Below, piece after piece: positions 22,558 to 35,196 of a stretch of 64,000 nt of DNA (positions are counted from its first letter, which is position 1; the number at the start of each line of letters is the position of its first letter). The DNA comes from Datnioides undecimradiatus (taxonomy: Eukaryota > Chordata > Actinopteri > Lobotiformes > Datnioididae). The notes below the pieces were generated by a model, which was not told the origin of the DNA, did not search any database, and worked only from the letters and a program-made list of their open reading frames with translations. Position numbers and translations under genes: made by a program. Location: the NCBI GenBank assembly GCA_008933995.1, contig WARS01000043.1, positions 3,958,001 to 4,022,000 on the forward strand. Direction: 5' to 3'.

Positions 22558-25500
22558 ATGGCGAGCGGAGGGGTCTCGGTGGCTTCGCTGTGGACTGAAG
22601 TGAATCGCTGCGGACAGAATGGAGACTTCACGAGAGCCCTGAAAGCTCTGACTAAAAGTAGGAATTCACATTTGTCCTTGTTCCTCTGAAACGGATCCGG
22701 AGCTGCCGTGAGACGACGTCTGTCTCCTAGCTCCAGTTAGCTGAGTTTGCTGGCTAAGCTAGGGCCAGCTGCATGACCAGCTGTTAGCATGTGGCTAAGC
22801 TAACGGTAGTTGGACAGCTACTTGTCAGGTGTCAGAAACCCCGATTTAGCCTTGTTTACCAAACATCTGCTCATAATCGTACACTTACGTGACGTAGCTA
22901 CACCGCCAGCGGTTTTATTTAGGAGTCACGTGAAGGAATAAAGTAATATTTTGCCTTAAAAACAGAAATGCGCCGTCCTGATAAGTGACGTGTCCCTAGC
23001 CTCGCAGCTAACTTGTCATGGTGGGCAGCTAATCAGCTCTCACTCAGCTGTCATCAAACCGCTAGAAACGCTGAGTTTATCCCTCCATAATAATCTTGTT
23101 TCCAGTCAGTCGTGTGTTCTTCTTTAATCTGCACTGTCATTTAACTTTCTGCCATTTGTTTTTGTCTCTTCCTCTGTCGCAGTTTTGCACGAAAACAGGG
23201 ATGATGTGACGGCCCTTCACTGTAAAATCGTTTGCCTTATTCAGAATGGCAGCTTCAAAGAGGCGCTGAATGTCATGAACACACATTCAAAAGTGCTCGG
23301 CAGGTAATCAGCTGACTGTGCAGTCGTTTCCCCTTGCTTACAACTCCTACATGTGTTGATCAGCATACCCATAATTCATTAATATCAGCACTGGATCAAG
23401 TTGATTAACCAGTTAGTAGATTAAAAATGTACTGCTAACAGTTCAGTGGTTCTAGCTTTACGAACGTTTGGGTTGACCTGCTGTTAGAAGTGACTGTAAA
23501 CTGGATAGCTGCACTGATAAAATGATCAGTTACTCTGTTTACTAAATGTTTTGTTGTTTACAGAATATTTAAGAGTCTTGCACAAACGCATAAAATAAAT
23601 AAGCTGCAGCTCAGATACAGGCAGATAACATGCATACATACACGCATGCAAATGCAAATTAACCAAAACAGCGAAGCTCAGACCAGCAGTCTTTAGCTTT
23701 TAGCTGCAGAAGCACATTTGATATGATCAAAATTCAAATGATCAAATCCAATAATCAACACACCACTTACAGTGTAAACAGTCAGTCATTGCAGCCATAT
23801 TCAATGCCACTCATGCCATTTGACTCCGTTAAGACCGTGTTTTCCATGCTGTGCACGTGTAACAGAGAGATGCTTTGTTACATTACCTTGCCTTCAGCAC
23901 GACCCCGTCACTAAAATCATTTTCATGTCTGCTTTCCTCAGCGAGGTCCTGTTTGAGAAGGCTTACTGTGAGTACCGGCTGAACAGAGTGGAAAGTGCTC
24001 TGAAGACCATTGAAAGCGCTCCCGAACAAACAGACAAGCTGAAGGAGCTCTACGGTCAAGTGGTAAGGCTGTTTGCCCACAAAGAAAATGTATGTTATCG
24101 TTTGGGCTTTTCATTAGTAAACCTGTTGATGTGGAGCTCTGTGCAAAAACACACTACAACATCTCTTTTCTTTGTCCAGTTGTACAGACTGGAGCGCTAC
24201 GATGACTGCAAGTCCGTCTACACAGATCTGATCAGGAACTCCCAGGATGAGTACGAGGAGGAGAGGAAGACCAACCTGGCCGCTGTGGTGGCTTCTATGA
24301 GTCAGTGGGAGAAAGCTCCACTGGTGAGCGCTCCTCTGCAAAACTGAGCTTTCTGTTTCGATGCCGCTGTTGTGCAGAAGTTTGTTTCTATGCTTTTTCT
24401 TGTCAAAATCACACCATGTTATAGATTAGCCATATGCTAACAGTAACTATTTAACCATACAGTCACAGTTTAACGCAGTTTAATGTAGCCAGACTTGGAG
24501 CTGGTAAGACTCTGTGAAACTGTGGTGAGGTTCATGCAGCAGCAAACACTGTCAGGCTGCAGCCCATCTCACTACAGCCAATGCAAAATCAAGTTCAGCG
24601 TCTCTGGGGTGATGCCCACGTTCAGCAACTTCTTCACATGCGTTTAACTCTTACAAAACCAGAGAAGAAGAATTCCACTGCATTTATTGTGTGGTATGGG
24701 TTTTTAAGCCGGTGTGTTGTATTTCCCCTGCAGGAGGATCTCGGTCTTCCAGAGTCTACGTACGAGCTGTGTTACAACGCTGCCTGCGCTCTGATTGGCC
24801 AAGGACAGCTGACAGAGGCCCTCAATAAACTACAGCAAGCAGAGGGTCTGTACTGCTGCGTTCGAGCTCCTCTGTCAAGCTGCTGTTTTGTTCGTTCCTA
24901 ATTTGACTTTTGACTGATTGTTTTCTCGTCCACAGAGCTTTGCAGGGTCTCACTGGCTGATGATTCTGTGAGTGTTGGTTCACTTTCCCTTAACAGACAC
25001 GCATCACTAATCGATTCGCCAGCCATTTCCTTGAAATTTACGACATTCTCACCCATAAGAAAGTGAAATATGCTCATGCTCTGATATGCGTTGTGGAACA
25101 CTTTGTGCAAGTTGATAAAGTAGCAGGTAATGAAGGAGTATGACCGTGCAAAGGAAGAGAATTTGACCATTTTAGGGCTTAATGAGCTTTGAAAACTGAC
25201 AAACAATTACTGAAAACATCACTGTTGCTGTGAATAACAGTTTTGTATCTAGAGGGTGAAGTTTTGTCATTGCTAATTCGTCCCTTTTCAGGATGTGACG
25301 GAGGAGGACATCGAGTCGGAGCTGGCCGTCATCCATTCTCAGATGGCGTATGTCATGCAGTTACAAGGTCGGACAGACGAGGCGCTGCAGCTCTACAACC
25401 AGGTCATCAAGCTCAAGTGAGTGCAGGTTTCATTTCATCTGTACTGTACAAACATGAGGAAAAGCGTGTAGCAGAGCCTGAAATGAGGCCGCGCGCACTA

Positions 25501-28500
25501 ATGTGAAAACAGCACAGATGCCATTTTAATACTCCATACTATGGTGTCCTGCAGGCCGTCAGACGTGGGCCTGCTTGCTGTGACTGCAAACAACATCATA
25601 ACAATAAACAAGGTGAGTGCATGACAATCCTAAGTTCAATGCGTGGTCATCGTCGCCCCCCCCACACACATGTGAAAAGCTGAAACCGGGTCAACTGTTG
25701 CGTCTGTGCCCACAGGACCAAAACGTGTTCGACTCAAAGAAAAAGGTGAAACTGACAAACGCCGAAGGTGTTGAATACAAGCTGGCGAAGAAGCAGCTGC
25801 AGGCCATTGACCTCAACAAAGCCCTGCTGGCCATGTACACTAACCAGGTAGGCTTCAGGTGGACGGGGACGCAGATGATTCCAGGGTTGATTCGTCGATT
25901 TTATCGCTGATCCGCTGACGCTGTTCGCCGTCAACAGGCCGACCAGTGCAGGAAACTGTCGTCCAGTCTCCAGTCTCAGAATCCGGGTCACCCGCGGCCG
26001 GTCCTCATCCAGGTTGCTCAGCTGTGCAGGGAGAAGCAGCACGGCCGAGCCATAGAGCTGCTCCAGGTAGACACGCCCAGCGCTGCTGCTTTACAGGGGC
26101 TCAGGCATCCAGCTCTGCATCATTAGTCAGTTAAGCAGGACTCTGCTGAACGAGTCAGTCCCTGTTTGGTGCAAAGCCTGTAATTCACTGGTGTGTATTT
26201 TCTTGCTCCACGTTAACTGTTGTGTTGTTTTTGTTTCCCAGCAATTCTCAGAACAGCATCCAGAGAGCGCGTCGGGCATCAAACTGACGATGGCACAACT
26301 TTATTTAGTACAAGGTGCTGACACGTCCTTACACTGATCCGTCTTTGACAAATGAAACCATATTTTATTGTTTCACCGGTACTTTATTACGTTTTTACAC
26401 TAGTTTTTAGATATTCATAAATGAGAAGCACAGTCTTTAAAAATGGTTTTGATAACTGAGAATATGGTTTTCCACTTATAAACTTTAGTTTCTGGTGATC
26501 TTAAGCTTGCGCTTCATCACATCATCCACGACTCTTACATGAGCGTTCAGTTCTTATGGATCAAATCAAGTTCATTCATGCGGTACATCTACAAAACAGC
26601 CAGCGCTGCGCAAACCAAAGTGAGAACATTTAATAATAATGAGTAGTGAAGTGCAACAATAACAACAAAGCAACATGAAATGCGTGCACACATGCGAAAC
26701 AGAAGTGCAATAAGAATTCAGAGCTGACGGCAGCAGTCAGGAGAGGCATAAAGCAAGAGTGAATAGATTGAGAAGAAAGACATAAACAGAGGGGGTAAAC
26801 AAACGATCAATAAGGACGATATAAACAATATACACAGGCAGCAGGAGGTAGAAGTGTGACTGCCGATTATATAATACTGGAAGCATTTAAAGGGCCACTG
26901 GACCCGAGCTCCGCCTTCATAATGACCCCAAGAACACACATTTGTATGATTGTGAAGCTGTTGTGTTGACAGCATCAGCCCACAGACAGTGGAAACACAT
27001 GGCACTTAAAACCACTTCTTTGACACACACGAGCATCACAGCTGGTAAACACAAATAACATCATGCTGCGTTTGACTCATGAGACCCTGTTTAAGGTGGA
27101 ATTGAATGATCTAGAGCCTTTGTTTTGTTTTCAGGTCACGTAACAAAAGCGTGCGACGTCCTTCAATCGATTGAAGAGTTCAAGCACAAATCAGGGATGG
27201 TGAGTCTGAAACATAAACACACTGGAGTTACCGACGCTCTGTGTGTGTGTGTGTGTGTGTGTGTCTGATCTTTGTCTCGTTCAGCGATGGACTGCTCTCT
27301 CTTTACAATTGACCCAAACGGTGCGGTTGATCCTGCAGGTCTCGGCTCTGGTAACGATGTACTCCCACGAGGAAGACATCGACAGCGCCATCGACATTTT
27401 CAAACAGGCTATTGAGTACTACCAGTCGGAACAGGTTCGTGTCCGGCAGTCAGTTTTGATATGCACAGTTAGCACGCACGTTGCCACTCACCACCTGCAG
27501 CTAAGTGACACTGTGATCTGACAAGACAAGCCAGCGCATCTGAGTATGCCTGTTCTTCCTCCCCCCACAGCCCGGATCTGCTGCACACTTGGCGCTTGTA
27601 CGAGAAGCTGCCAATTTCAAGCTGAAGTACGGCCGGAAAAAAGAAGCCATTAGCGATCTGGAGCAGCTGTGGAAGTGAGTTCACGGCCCTGCAAAACGCA
27701 CTCAGGCTCAACGTGCCTGACAGGGCGGAAACACACATAACACGCTGCTCCTCAGAGGTCACATCACAGCCGCCATCTCGTGAAGTGTCTTAAACGTTTG
27801 TCGGCCTGATGGAGATCAGTAGAAAGTGCTTAAATAACAGGAAACTTCATTGTTTTTCTCCAAACAGGCAAAACACCAACGACATCCACACTCTGGCACA
27901 GCTCATCTCAGCGTACTCCCTGGTGGACACGGACAAAGCCAAATCGTATCCTTCGATCTACTGAGTGTGTCGGACGTAGCTTTTTCTGTGACATACGAGC
28001 ACGTTTGTTGTTTTGGATTGATGATTAGATGAAACAATATGAAGACACCACCCGCAGATGGAGGTGTGCGTTTCAAATGCCAGCGCAAGAACAAGCGCGT
28101 CCTTAGCGTCTCCCCGCAGCCTCAGCAAACACCTGCCGTCCGCGGACATGATGGCCCTCAACGTGGACGTGGACGAGCTGGAGAACTCCCACGGCGCCAC
28201 CTACGTCAGGAAAAAAGCCGCCAAGGTCACAGGAGAAAACCTGCCCAAAGAGCAAGGGTGAGGACCTTCATCGCTCTCCTCCATGGCAGCTTTATGGCGA
28301 CGTTTAAATGCGTCGAATTCAGTAGAGCGGGAACGATGTGGCTCCACGTTCACCTGCTGTGTCTGCGTTTTGTTTACAGCCAAGGCGAGATCAAAAAGAA
28401 GAGGAAGAAGAAGAAAGGTGTGTCTCTGATTTATGAGATCATGTATTAGATCCTGTTTGTTGAGCAGCGTTGACCTTCTGTGATTCCTCCTCCTCGTCTT

Positions 28501-29471
28501 CGTAGGCAAACTGCCCAAAAACTACGACCCCAAAGCGACCCCCGACCCCGAGCGGTGGCTGCCCATGAGGGAGCGCTCCTACTACAGAGGCAAGAAGAAG
28601 GGCAAGAAGAAGGAGCAGATAGGGAAGGGCACGCAGGGAGCGACGGCGGGAGCCGCGGCCGAGCTGTGAGTGAACTCCTGCGTCGCATGTGCACGTCGCC
28701 TGCGAGTCGAGCCGTCTGGGCGCAGTCTTACTGTAACTGAGACGCGGTAAGCGGCTCCACTAGCGGAGGCGAAGCACCTGAGGTTGTGCTTTTCGGTTCC
28801 CTGCCAGTGAGTCCTCAGTGGAGGCGTCCAGCCCGGCTGTTACTCAGGCCGAAACAAAGATTATCCTCAGCCAGAGTCGATCCACAGGGTCGACCTCTCA
28901 GAAGCATCAACTCCTGAGTTTATTGTTTTAATCTAAAATATCTCAGCTTTCAACAGGACTGGTTTTACATTTATTTACAACTTTTACAAGAACATTAGAA
29001 AAAAAAGGGAATTCTGTGTAAACAGGTTCACAGAGCGTTTTTAATCTACAAATCCATGTTTTTGAGCTGTAGAGTTGAGTCTCTGATCAGATGGTGATTC
29101 ATCTTTGACTCATTTATTCATGAATTTCACTAATTCATCAAGCAAAATGCTCTCGCGCGACCTGAAATGGGTCTGAATGTTTGCAGGGTGCAGGTAGACG
29201 CATGGCACACGTCGCGTTTCAGCTTGTTTTAAGTGTTTAAATGTGAATTTTAAGCTCTGATCTCTGGTTTCGGCTCTGCCCCTGTTCCAGGGACGCCAGC
29301 AAGACAGCCAGCAGCCCCCCCACGTCGCCGAGACCAGGCTCTGCAACCGGCTCGTCCGCAGCCGCCGCCAGCAACGTGGTCCCGCCCCGGCAGCAGAAAC
29401 CTGCAGCCTCGGGGGCCACGCGCAAAAAGGCGCCACAGAAGAAGAAGAAGGGGGGCAAAGGAGGGTGGTAG
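22558..29471 (+). CDS. srp72: Signal recognition particle subunit SRP72
   Basis: SRP72 pairs with SRP68, binds 7SL RNA, and is needed for ER targeting of secretory proteins. Coding exons: 22558-22657, 23183-23303, 23942-24062, 24180-24323, 24734-24845, 24936-24967, 25292-25416, 25555-25612, 25716-25847, 25938-26066, 26242-26314, 27135-27199, 27339-27434, 27571-27674, 27868-27945, 28120-28257, 28380-28417, 28506-28665 and 29291-29471. They sum to 2007 bases: 668 residues plus stop, against about 671 in human, with the same count of 19 coding exons. The N-terminal two thirds are helical TPR-type repeats (SLWTEVNRCGQNGDFTRAL, YELCYNAACALIGQGQL). From about residue 545 a lysine cluster leads into KLPKNYDPKATPDPERWLPM, the conserved RNA-binding region. 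The C-terminus is low-complexity, basic, and ends KKGGKGGW. The ATG follows AGCGAAG. No frame breaks were seen. Confidence 0.97.
26555..26880 (+). repeat. Dispersed fish repeat in srp72 intron 11
   Basis: The wording CAAATCAAGTTCATTCATGC, then CTACAAAACAGCCAGCGCTG and CAAACCAAAGTGAG, matches a fish repeat family whose intact form carries a TTTATTTATA-type word and CCAAAGTGCTTTACA. It is degraded and non-coding. The intron is 820 bases long and this element makes up much of it. Confidence 0.55.
27241..27264. repeat. (GT)n microsatellite in srp72 intron 12
   Basis: Twelve uninterrupted GT units, 42 bases after the exon 12 donor. Confidence 0.95.
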
Positions 29472-29845
29472 TGGGAGGGAAGCAACACGAGAGGCGGAGG
29501 GGCCATCGAACGCTGATGTCCGCGAGGCTGAGACATCGCCAAGAAACCATAAGCTTTTCTCTTTTTCACGTTTTATGTTCAGTTTTTTTATTTTTTTGTG
29601 GCCATTTCATTTAAAACATGTGAAACCAAAACCTCCCGTTCTGCTCCTTTGTCATTAATTTGTGGAGTTTTGTTTTGTTTCTTTTTAAAGGTACAGAAGC
29701 GAGAACATTTAAAGGGCAGTTCCCCTAAAACTTTGTTGCTCTGCAAAAGCAGCTGGTTTCCTGAAGTGTTTCTACTGTTGTGACCTTCTGAGGTCACAGT
29801 AAAGTGGGAAAAACACTTCATTTCACTTTTTTTCCAAGCTCCACG

Positions 29846-29968
29846 AATAAAAACATGTCTCTACTGTACTGTTCAATCATTGTATGCCAAATGTACATCT
29901 GTAAAACTATGAAATGAAACGTGATCATAGGTTGTTTTGGTGGATTTAGCTACCGTCTGTTTAATAAA
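29846..29968 (+). terminator. Polyadenylation signals of srp72
   Basis: AATAAA occurs at 29846-29851 and at 29963-29968, 375 and 492 bases past the srp72 stop. A third lies at 30379. Any of them could end the srp72 transcript ahead of the downstream SNAPC1 gene. Confidence 0.6.
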
Positions 29969-30684
29969 GTTTCACTTAAATCCCTAAAATCATGTCCTTC
30001 CTGACATCCGGGCCTTTTTTAAGACTTTTTAAAATTCATATTTCGTTTAGAGAAACACTCAGATTAGTTCTAGACAGTTTAGAAAACAAGCTGCCTTTGC
30101 AAAGTGACTTAAAGATGATTTGGTTTTGTGGAGTATCGTCCTTTTTAATGTCTCTCGGATCTGCGATGTCACACTTCATACTCCGACTGCTTCATGTTTC
30201 CTTCGATCGTCCCTTTACTCTCAATCAGCAGCAGAGATGTTTAAAATAATTTATTTTTGAATCCCTGTGTCGGTCTAACGCCGAGAAAAAGAATTTGAAG
30301 TCTTGAATTGAATTTTATGAGCTGCATGTTTCAGGACATGAAGAGCGACCAAACAGGCGTCCCGTTTTGTTAAGTCTTAATAAAACTCTTCACATTGACA
30401 CGCGACCACTGTGTTTACTTCAAAACAATTACAAACAGACTTGTTTTTTTCAAATAAAATCTTTTAAATAGCTTTTAAATATGAGGTTATGTGAACATTA
30501 TTCCTCTGTGGCACACGTGGAGCCCCCTGTGGGCCACACAGTGGACTGACGTCTCATTAACCTTCCACTTGTGGGTTCGTATCTCTCCCAATTTGCCAAT
30601 GACGAGCGTCAGCTGCCTCAAATCTGTCCAGAGCAGGCGCTGACAGGCAGTTTAACCCTGCATCCGACGTTCTTGTTTCCCAAA

Positions 30685-31761
30685 ATGCCTCGCAGAAAGC
30701 CTTGCTACTCCGATTTGTTCTACAGCCCGCTGACGGAGGATGTGGAGGAGCTGCTGGCTCGCTTCCAGCAGACCGACTCGGTCAGGTACGAGGAGTTTTC
30801 GGCCATTTGGAGGGAGATGGGCTTCTCAGACGTCTTTCTAGGGGTCCCCCGTGTGGGCGAGTTGAAGAGATTCAGCAGGATAGCGCTGGCGACGGCCACG
30901 AAGTACTTCCTGCCTCCGTACAGCTACCAGATCCGCGTGGGAGGTCTGTACTTGATGTTTGGTTTCTATCACACACAACTTGTGGTTCCACCTGTGCAGA
31001 TTAGACTCCCTCTGAGGGACTGGGCTCAAGTTGACAAGTTCCTCAAGGACTCAATGGATTCTAGGCATCATGATGTTGTTTATATCTATCAAAAGCTTGT
31101 GGCGGGTAAAGCCATACACTACACCGCCATGACGCACTTCCTCGCCTTCCAGAAGCAGAGGAAACCCGAGAAGGAGCAGGTGTGTGCAGAGTTTCTCGGG
31201 AGGACCACCGCCATCCAGGAGTTCATCTCTGCAGACATTCTGGAGGAGCTGAGCAACATCCAGAGCCACTATGAGAAGCTGAAGGAGGCCACAGAGAAGG
31301 TCAGATCACACGTCACCATGACCCATCGAGACTTGGCCTCCCGCCTGAAAGACTGCATGTCAGAGTTCATCACCTGGCAGCAGAAGACTTTCTCACATGT
31401 GCATAAAGACAGGAACTCTGGTGATGATAACGATGAGGGGCAAGAGGTGGAGTCCAGCAGCAGCAGGGCCAAGCTCCTCTCCTCCATCAAGCAGAGGAGC
31501 TACAGAAACTATCAAAAGGCATCCAAGGCCAGGAGGCACCGACAGGTGGAGACAGTGGAGTCCTGCAGCTCAGGGGTGGACCAGGACCAGGAGGAGGCGG
31601 TGCAGCGAAAGAGGCCTCCTTCACTGCGAGCTCGGACCTGGAAGAGCCTGGGGGTGAAGCAGGAGAAGAGCACGGTCCAGGCCTGGCTCCTCAGTGCTCC
31701 TGAGCAGCAGGAGAAGGTGCCGATGAAGAGGATGAACCCGGTGGTACCTATCAAACTGTGA
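30685..31761 (+). CDS. snapc1: snRNA-activating protein complex subunit 1, single-exon
   Basis: SNAPC1 (SNAP43) is a core subunit of the SNAPc complex, which binds the proximal sequence element of snRNA genes for RNA polymerase II and III. One uninterrupted frame of 358 residues covers the whole protein; human SNAPC1 is 368 residues and has about ten exons. Recognisable matches are VEELLARFQQTDSVRYEEF (residues 20-38), YFLPPYSYQIRVGGLYLMFG (74-93), the DW at 112-113, and SADILEELSNIQSHYEKLK in the helical middle. The tail has KASKARRHRQVE followed by an acidic/serine stretch, as in other vertebrates. I chose the ATG at 30685 (context CCCAAAATGC); the frame extends 38 codons further 5' but without ATG. 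There is no premature stop. The missing introns suggest origin by retroposition or wholesale intron loss. Whether a multi-exon paralogue exists elsewhere cannot be seen here. Confidence 0.93.
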   Translation: MPRRKPCYSDLFYSPLTEDVEELLARFQQTDSVRYEEFSAIWREMGFSDVFLGVPRVGELKRFSRIALATATKYFLPPYSYQIRVGGLYLMFGFYHTQLVVPPVQIRLPLRDWAQVDKFLKDSMDSRHHDVVYIYQKLVAGKAIHYTAMTHFLAFQKQRKPEKEQVCAEFLGRTTAIQEFISADILEELSNIQSHYEKLKEATEKVRSHVTMTHRDLASRLKDCMSEFITWQQKTFSHVHKDRNSGDDNDEGQEVESSSSRAKLLSSIKQRSYRNYQKASKARRHRQVETVESCSSGVDQDQEEAVQRKRPPSLRARTWKSLGVKQEKSTVQAWLLSAPEQQEKVPMKRMNPVVPIKL

Positions 31762-31890
31762 TGGGAGAGGACGGGGGAGGACTTTCAGCTCCACCCAGAA
31801 GATCTGTCATTTGGTTTTTGCTGCTGTAGTTCAAACCAAATTTGGCTTCATTCTTATTTTGAGAAACAGTTGTGTTGATTCTCATTTGTT

Positions 31891-31896
31891 AATAAA
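31891..31896 (+). terminator. Polyadenylation signal of snapc1
   Basis: AATAAA 130 bases past the stop, within TTGTTAATAAAATC. No residual poly(A) tract follows, so if this is a retrocopy it is an old one. Confidence 0.7.
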
Positions 31897-32526
31897 ATCA
31901 TTTCAAAGCCGTCACATCTTGTTTTCACTTTTTGAATTTGCCTGTTTTTGAATAAGGAAAATTTTGGCTTCACAATCTGGACCTTACTTTATCAGGCGAT
32001 TCAACTGATTATTGTTCGTCTGTACAGGACTCTCTAGAAAATGTGCATGTACAGCATCAGAACTCAGAAAACTGAGACAACAAAACATGAAAACTACAGG
32101 GCTTTCCAAACGTTTGTGCTCACAAAGTGGTCTAAAATGTAAAGTCACAACAATATCAGACTTTTCCTTTTGAAGACAAGCAGTCGATCTTGATACCACA
32201 GAGAGGAAATCAGAACAAAAGAGAACATACCAGTTACGTTTCAACTTGAGATTATCAACATAAAATATAAATAAACTAATAAATGATGAAGTATTATGAG
32301 CCATTATGCTAGTAGTAGTTGAAATTAATTAGAAATAATTGCAACCCATAAATGCAAAATGTGCAAATGTTCAGCATATTTACTTTTTGTGCTTCAAGTT
32401 CAGTCTAGTTAATATGATTAATATCAATTATTATGCAGAAATACATGTTTTACATCAGAAGCATGTGTTGGGGGAGATGGCGCCATCATGCGGTGAGACT
32501 GTGGCGCTGCATCAACAAACGGCAAC

Positions 32527-32534
32527 CCGGAAGT
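32527..32534 (+). promoter_or_regulatory. ETS-type motif upstream of arl9
   Basis: CCGGAAGT, 160 bases before the arl9 start codon, within GGCAACCCGGAAGTACCGG. The identical octamer lies upstream of srp72. The surrounding sequence is plausible promoter or 5' UTR. Confidence 0.45.
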
Positions 32535-32694
32535 ACCGGTTGGACCAACTTCCTGTCCGTTAATCCACTTGTTGAAGAGAAGGGGAGGAAGAGGTTGGAA
32601 ACTTAAAGCTTCATTAAAAGTGGGATAATGGTGGAAACGGACAGGTGAAGTAAAGAGCGGCAGTTAGAAAAGTGAAACCCGGCAGTTGGGCGCC

Positions 32695-34719
32695 ATGTTC
32701 GGTCTGAGAGAAGCCGGTCTCCTCGGCGCCTCCGTCGCTCTTGCCGGGGGAGTCGCGTATCTTATATGGAACTACGCGTCCGCCTCCGGGGAGAAGAAGC
32801 CTGGAACTCGGCCGGGAGGAGCCAGTAAAGAGGCCAGAGAGGAAGGCGAGAGGAAGGAGGAAGAGAGGAGAGAGGAGGCTGTTGTGGTCGCCGCTGCTCC
32901 TGTTGTTGCGGCTGCCGCTCAGAAAACCTCCGAGGTAAAACGTTAACTTTAGCGGACACACCTTCCTGGAAACCTTTGCTGGAGTCTACTTCTAAAAAAA
33001 GCGTAGAAGAAGACAGACATCTCTAACGTTACACCCGAAATAGACCAAAGCACGAAGCAGCCACAGAGCACATATCTTATTTTAAGATTATCTTTAGTAA
33101 GGACATTTTGTAGAGTTCATTAAGTTATACAATCTGTTAAATAAATAATATTTTTTTGGTTAAGACGTAAAGTTTACAGAAGCTCTCCGGCGGTTTGCAG
33201 TGGGGGATTCTGGGAAATGTAGGACCTCGCGGATTAAACGTAAACTGCAGGTGAAACCGTTAATTGTGCTGTCGAGTGATAGAAAATGAACTTGCAACGC
33301 ATTTTTCTAAATCAATTAAAAGCTTGAGTCACGTTTTCAAGCAAAAAGCCAAAGATTAAACGATTTTTAGCCTCTGAAACATGAAAAGTGGCGGTTTTGA
33401 TTTGAATATTTCGAGTTTATTTAAAACATCAGATATCAGGTTTGCAAACTCTAAGCACATTTCTTAATTTATCTTTAAGATAAAATTAACACTTACTTGA
33501 TTCACTGTAATTTGTGCTGATCGTAAAGAACTTCGTTTCCATAGAAACACATCATATAATCTCTGACAGCATTCAACACATTTGACATGACTGAATATCA
33601 GATTGCACGCTGTGTGATTTCATCATAATAAGGATGCTGGAGTGTCACAGGAAACCACGTCTTTATATTTTAGGTCTTTATTTGATTTGATTAAGGTTAA
33701 CACGCTCAGTTAAATCCTTAATGTCCATCCAGTCACATGTTCATTAAGTGTTGTCATCATATAAATTGTGATTTTGATATTTTAAGCTTTGGTCTAAAGC
33801 ATTCATGCAGCTGCTTGATGTTAGGGCACACTTAAACATCAACGTCATGCTTTACAACCAGTTTGCTGAGTATTTGACCCTAAACCGATGTGTACTGGTC
33901 CGCGTGTGTGCTGCAGTCCCGGTCTGTGGAGTCAGCAGGGACACAGGTGCTGGTTCTGGGTCTGGACGGAGCCGGCAAGACCAGCCTGCTGCACTGTTTG
34001 GCCACAGGCAGCCCGGAGCAGGACATGGAGCCGACGCAGGGCTTCAACGCCGTCTCCATCAACAGAGAGGACCTGCACATCGAGTTCCTGGAGAGTGAGT
34101 CTGAACTCTTAATAAAGTCTGGACCAGATCACAGGTCTGAGCCTCGAGTCACGGTCGTCGGTCTGTGTCTGTTTGTCTGTCAGTTGGCGGTAAAGAGGAG
34201 CTGCGGCCGTACTGGCAGAAATACATGTCCAAGGCTCTCATGCTGGTGTTTGTGGTCGACTCGTCCGACCCACAGCTCTTCCCTGTCGCTAAGAGGCATT
34301 TACACGAGCTGCTGGCCTCCGACCCCCGCCTGCCTTTAATGGTGCTGGCCAACAAACAGGTGAGCGTGACAGGAAGACCCTCCAGACTCTTCTCAACAAA
34401 AGCTTGCAGGCCACTTGTCCTGCCTACGGTTTATAATTAGAGAGGTTTTAATGTTCAGGTGGGCTGCAGCTAACCATGTCATCATTAGATCAGATGTTTC
34501 CTGCTTTAGTGTTGATTAAACTCTCCCCCTTCGTGTTTCCAGGACCTTCCAGGAGCCTGCGGCATCACCGACCTCCACGACGCCCTGTCTCTGTCCGAGC
34601 TCGGGGACCGCAGGCTGTTCCTCATCGGCACCCACGTGAAGAAGGGCGAGGCGGAGCTCAGCTCGGGCGTGCAGGACGCCCAGGACCTGATCGTCCAGAT
34701 GGTCTGTGACGGCAGATGA
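32695..34719 (+). CDS. arl9: ADP-ribosylation factor-like GTPase 9, ARL9
   Basis: An Arf-like small GTPase, by membership and by its place next to srp72. Exons are 32695-32934, 33917-34094, 34184-34359 and 34543-34719, 771 bases in all, giving 256 residues. The P-loop GLDGAGKTS spans residues 95-103. The switch region has TQGFNAVSIN, and the usual DVGGQ of Arf proteins is EIGGK (139-143), so the catalytic glutamine is replaced by lysine. The NKQD guanine-specificity motif (196-199) is split by the third intron. The N-terminus starts MFGLREAG, not MG, so it cannot be N-myristoylated. Instead a hydrophobic segment (about residues 8-28, LLGASVALAGGVAYLIW) is likely a membrane anchor, followed by a charged E/K/R-rich linker. 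The related ARL10 has a similar N-terminal anchor. The ATG has a GGCGCC context. Confidence 0.92.
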
Positions 34720-35196
34720 AACACTCGGGTCCCTTAATCGCGCGTCTTTGATTAAAAGCTCTCTGCACCTGTTCACTTAACTGCTTTCACGACACCACGC
34801 GGGCTAAAAGCCTTTTATTTATTTATGAGGAAACTTGTTCGGGCGTAGTTTGAGGTGATACAACTCAGAGTTCAGCTTCTTCACCAAAGAGTCTTTCCTT
34901 TTCAAACGAGCAGGGCGAGTCATAAATGACCAGACTCTTACTGTAGTTTCTTTTAGCGTTACGAGTGACACTCAGGCGACAGTAGGAGCAGCCTGCGACG
35001 GTTTAGACGGTACGAAGGCCCAGTGGCTTCATTTCAGGTGCTGGGCGCAGCTCGATCCCCTGAGCTGACAGCGCGTCAGCGTCATACACATTGTTTTATT
35101 TTTGTAGTATCAACAAACAAATGTTGTTTTTCTATTATGGGCTGCTAAACAATGCCCTCTGTGTGTCGTGATCCATTAAATATTTAATACCTCGAC

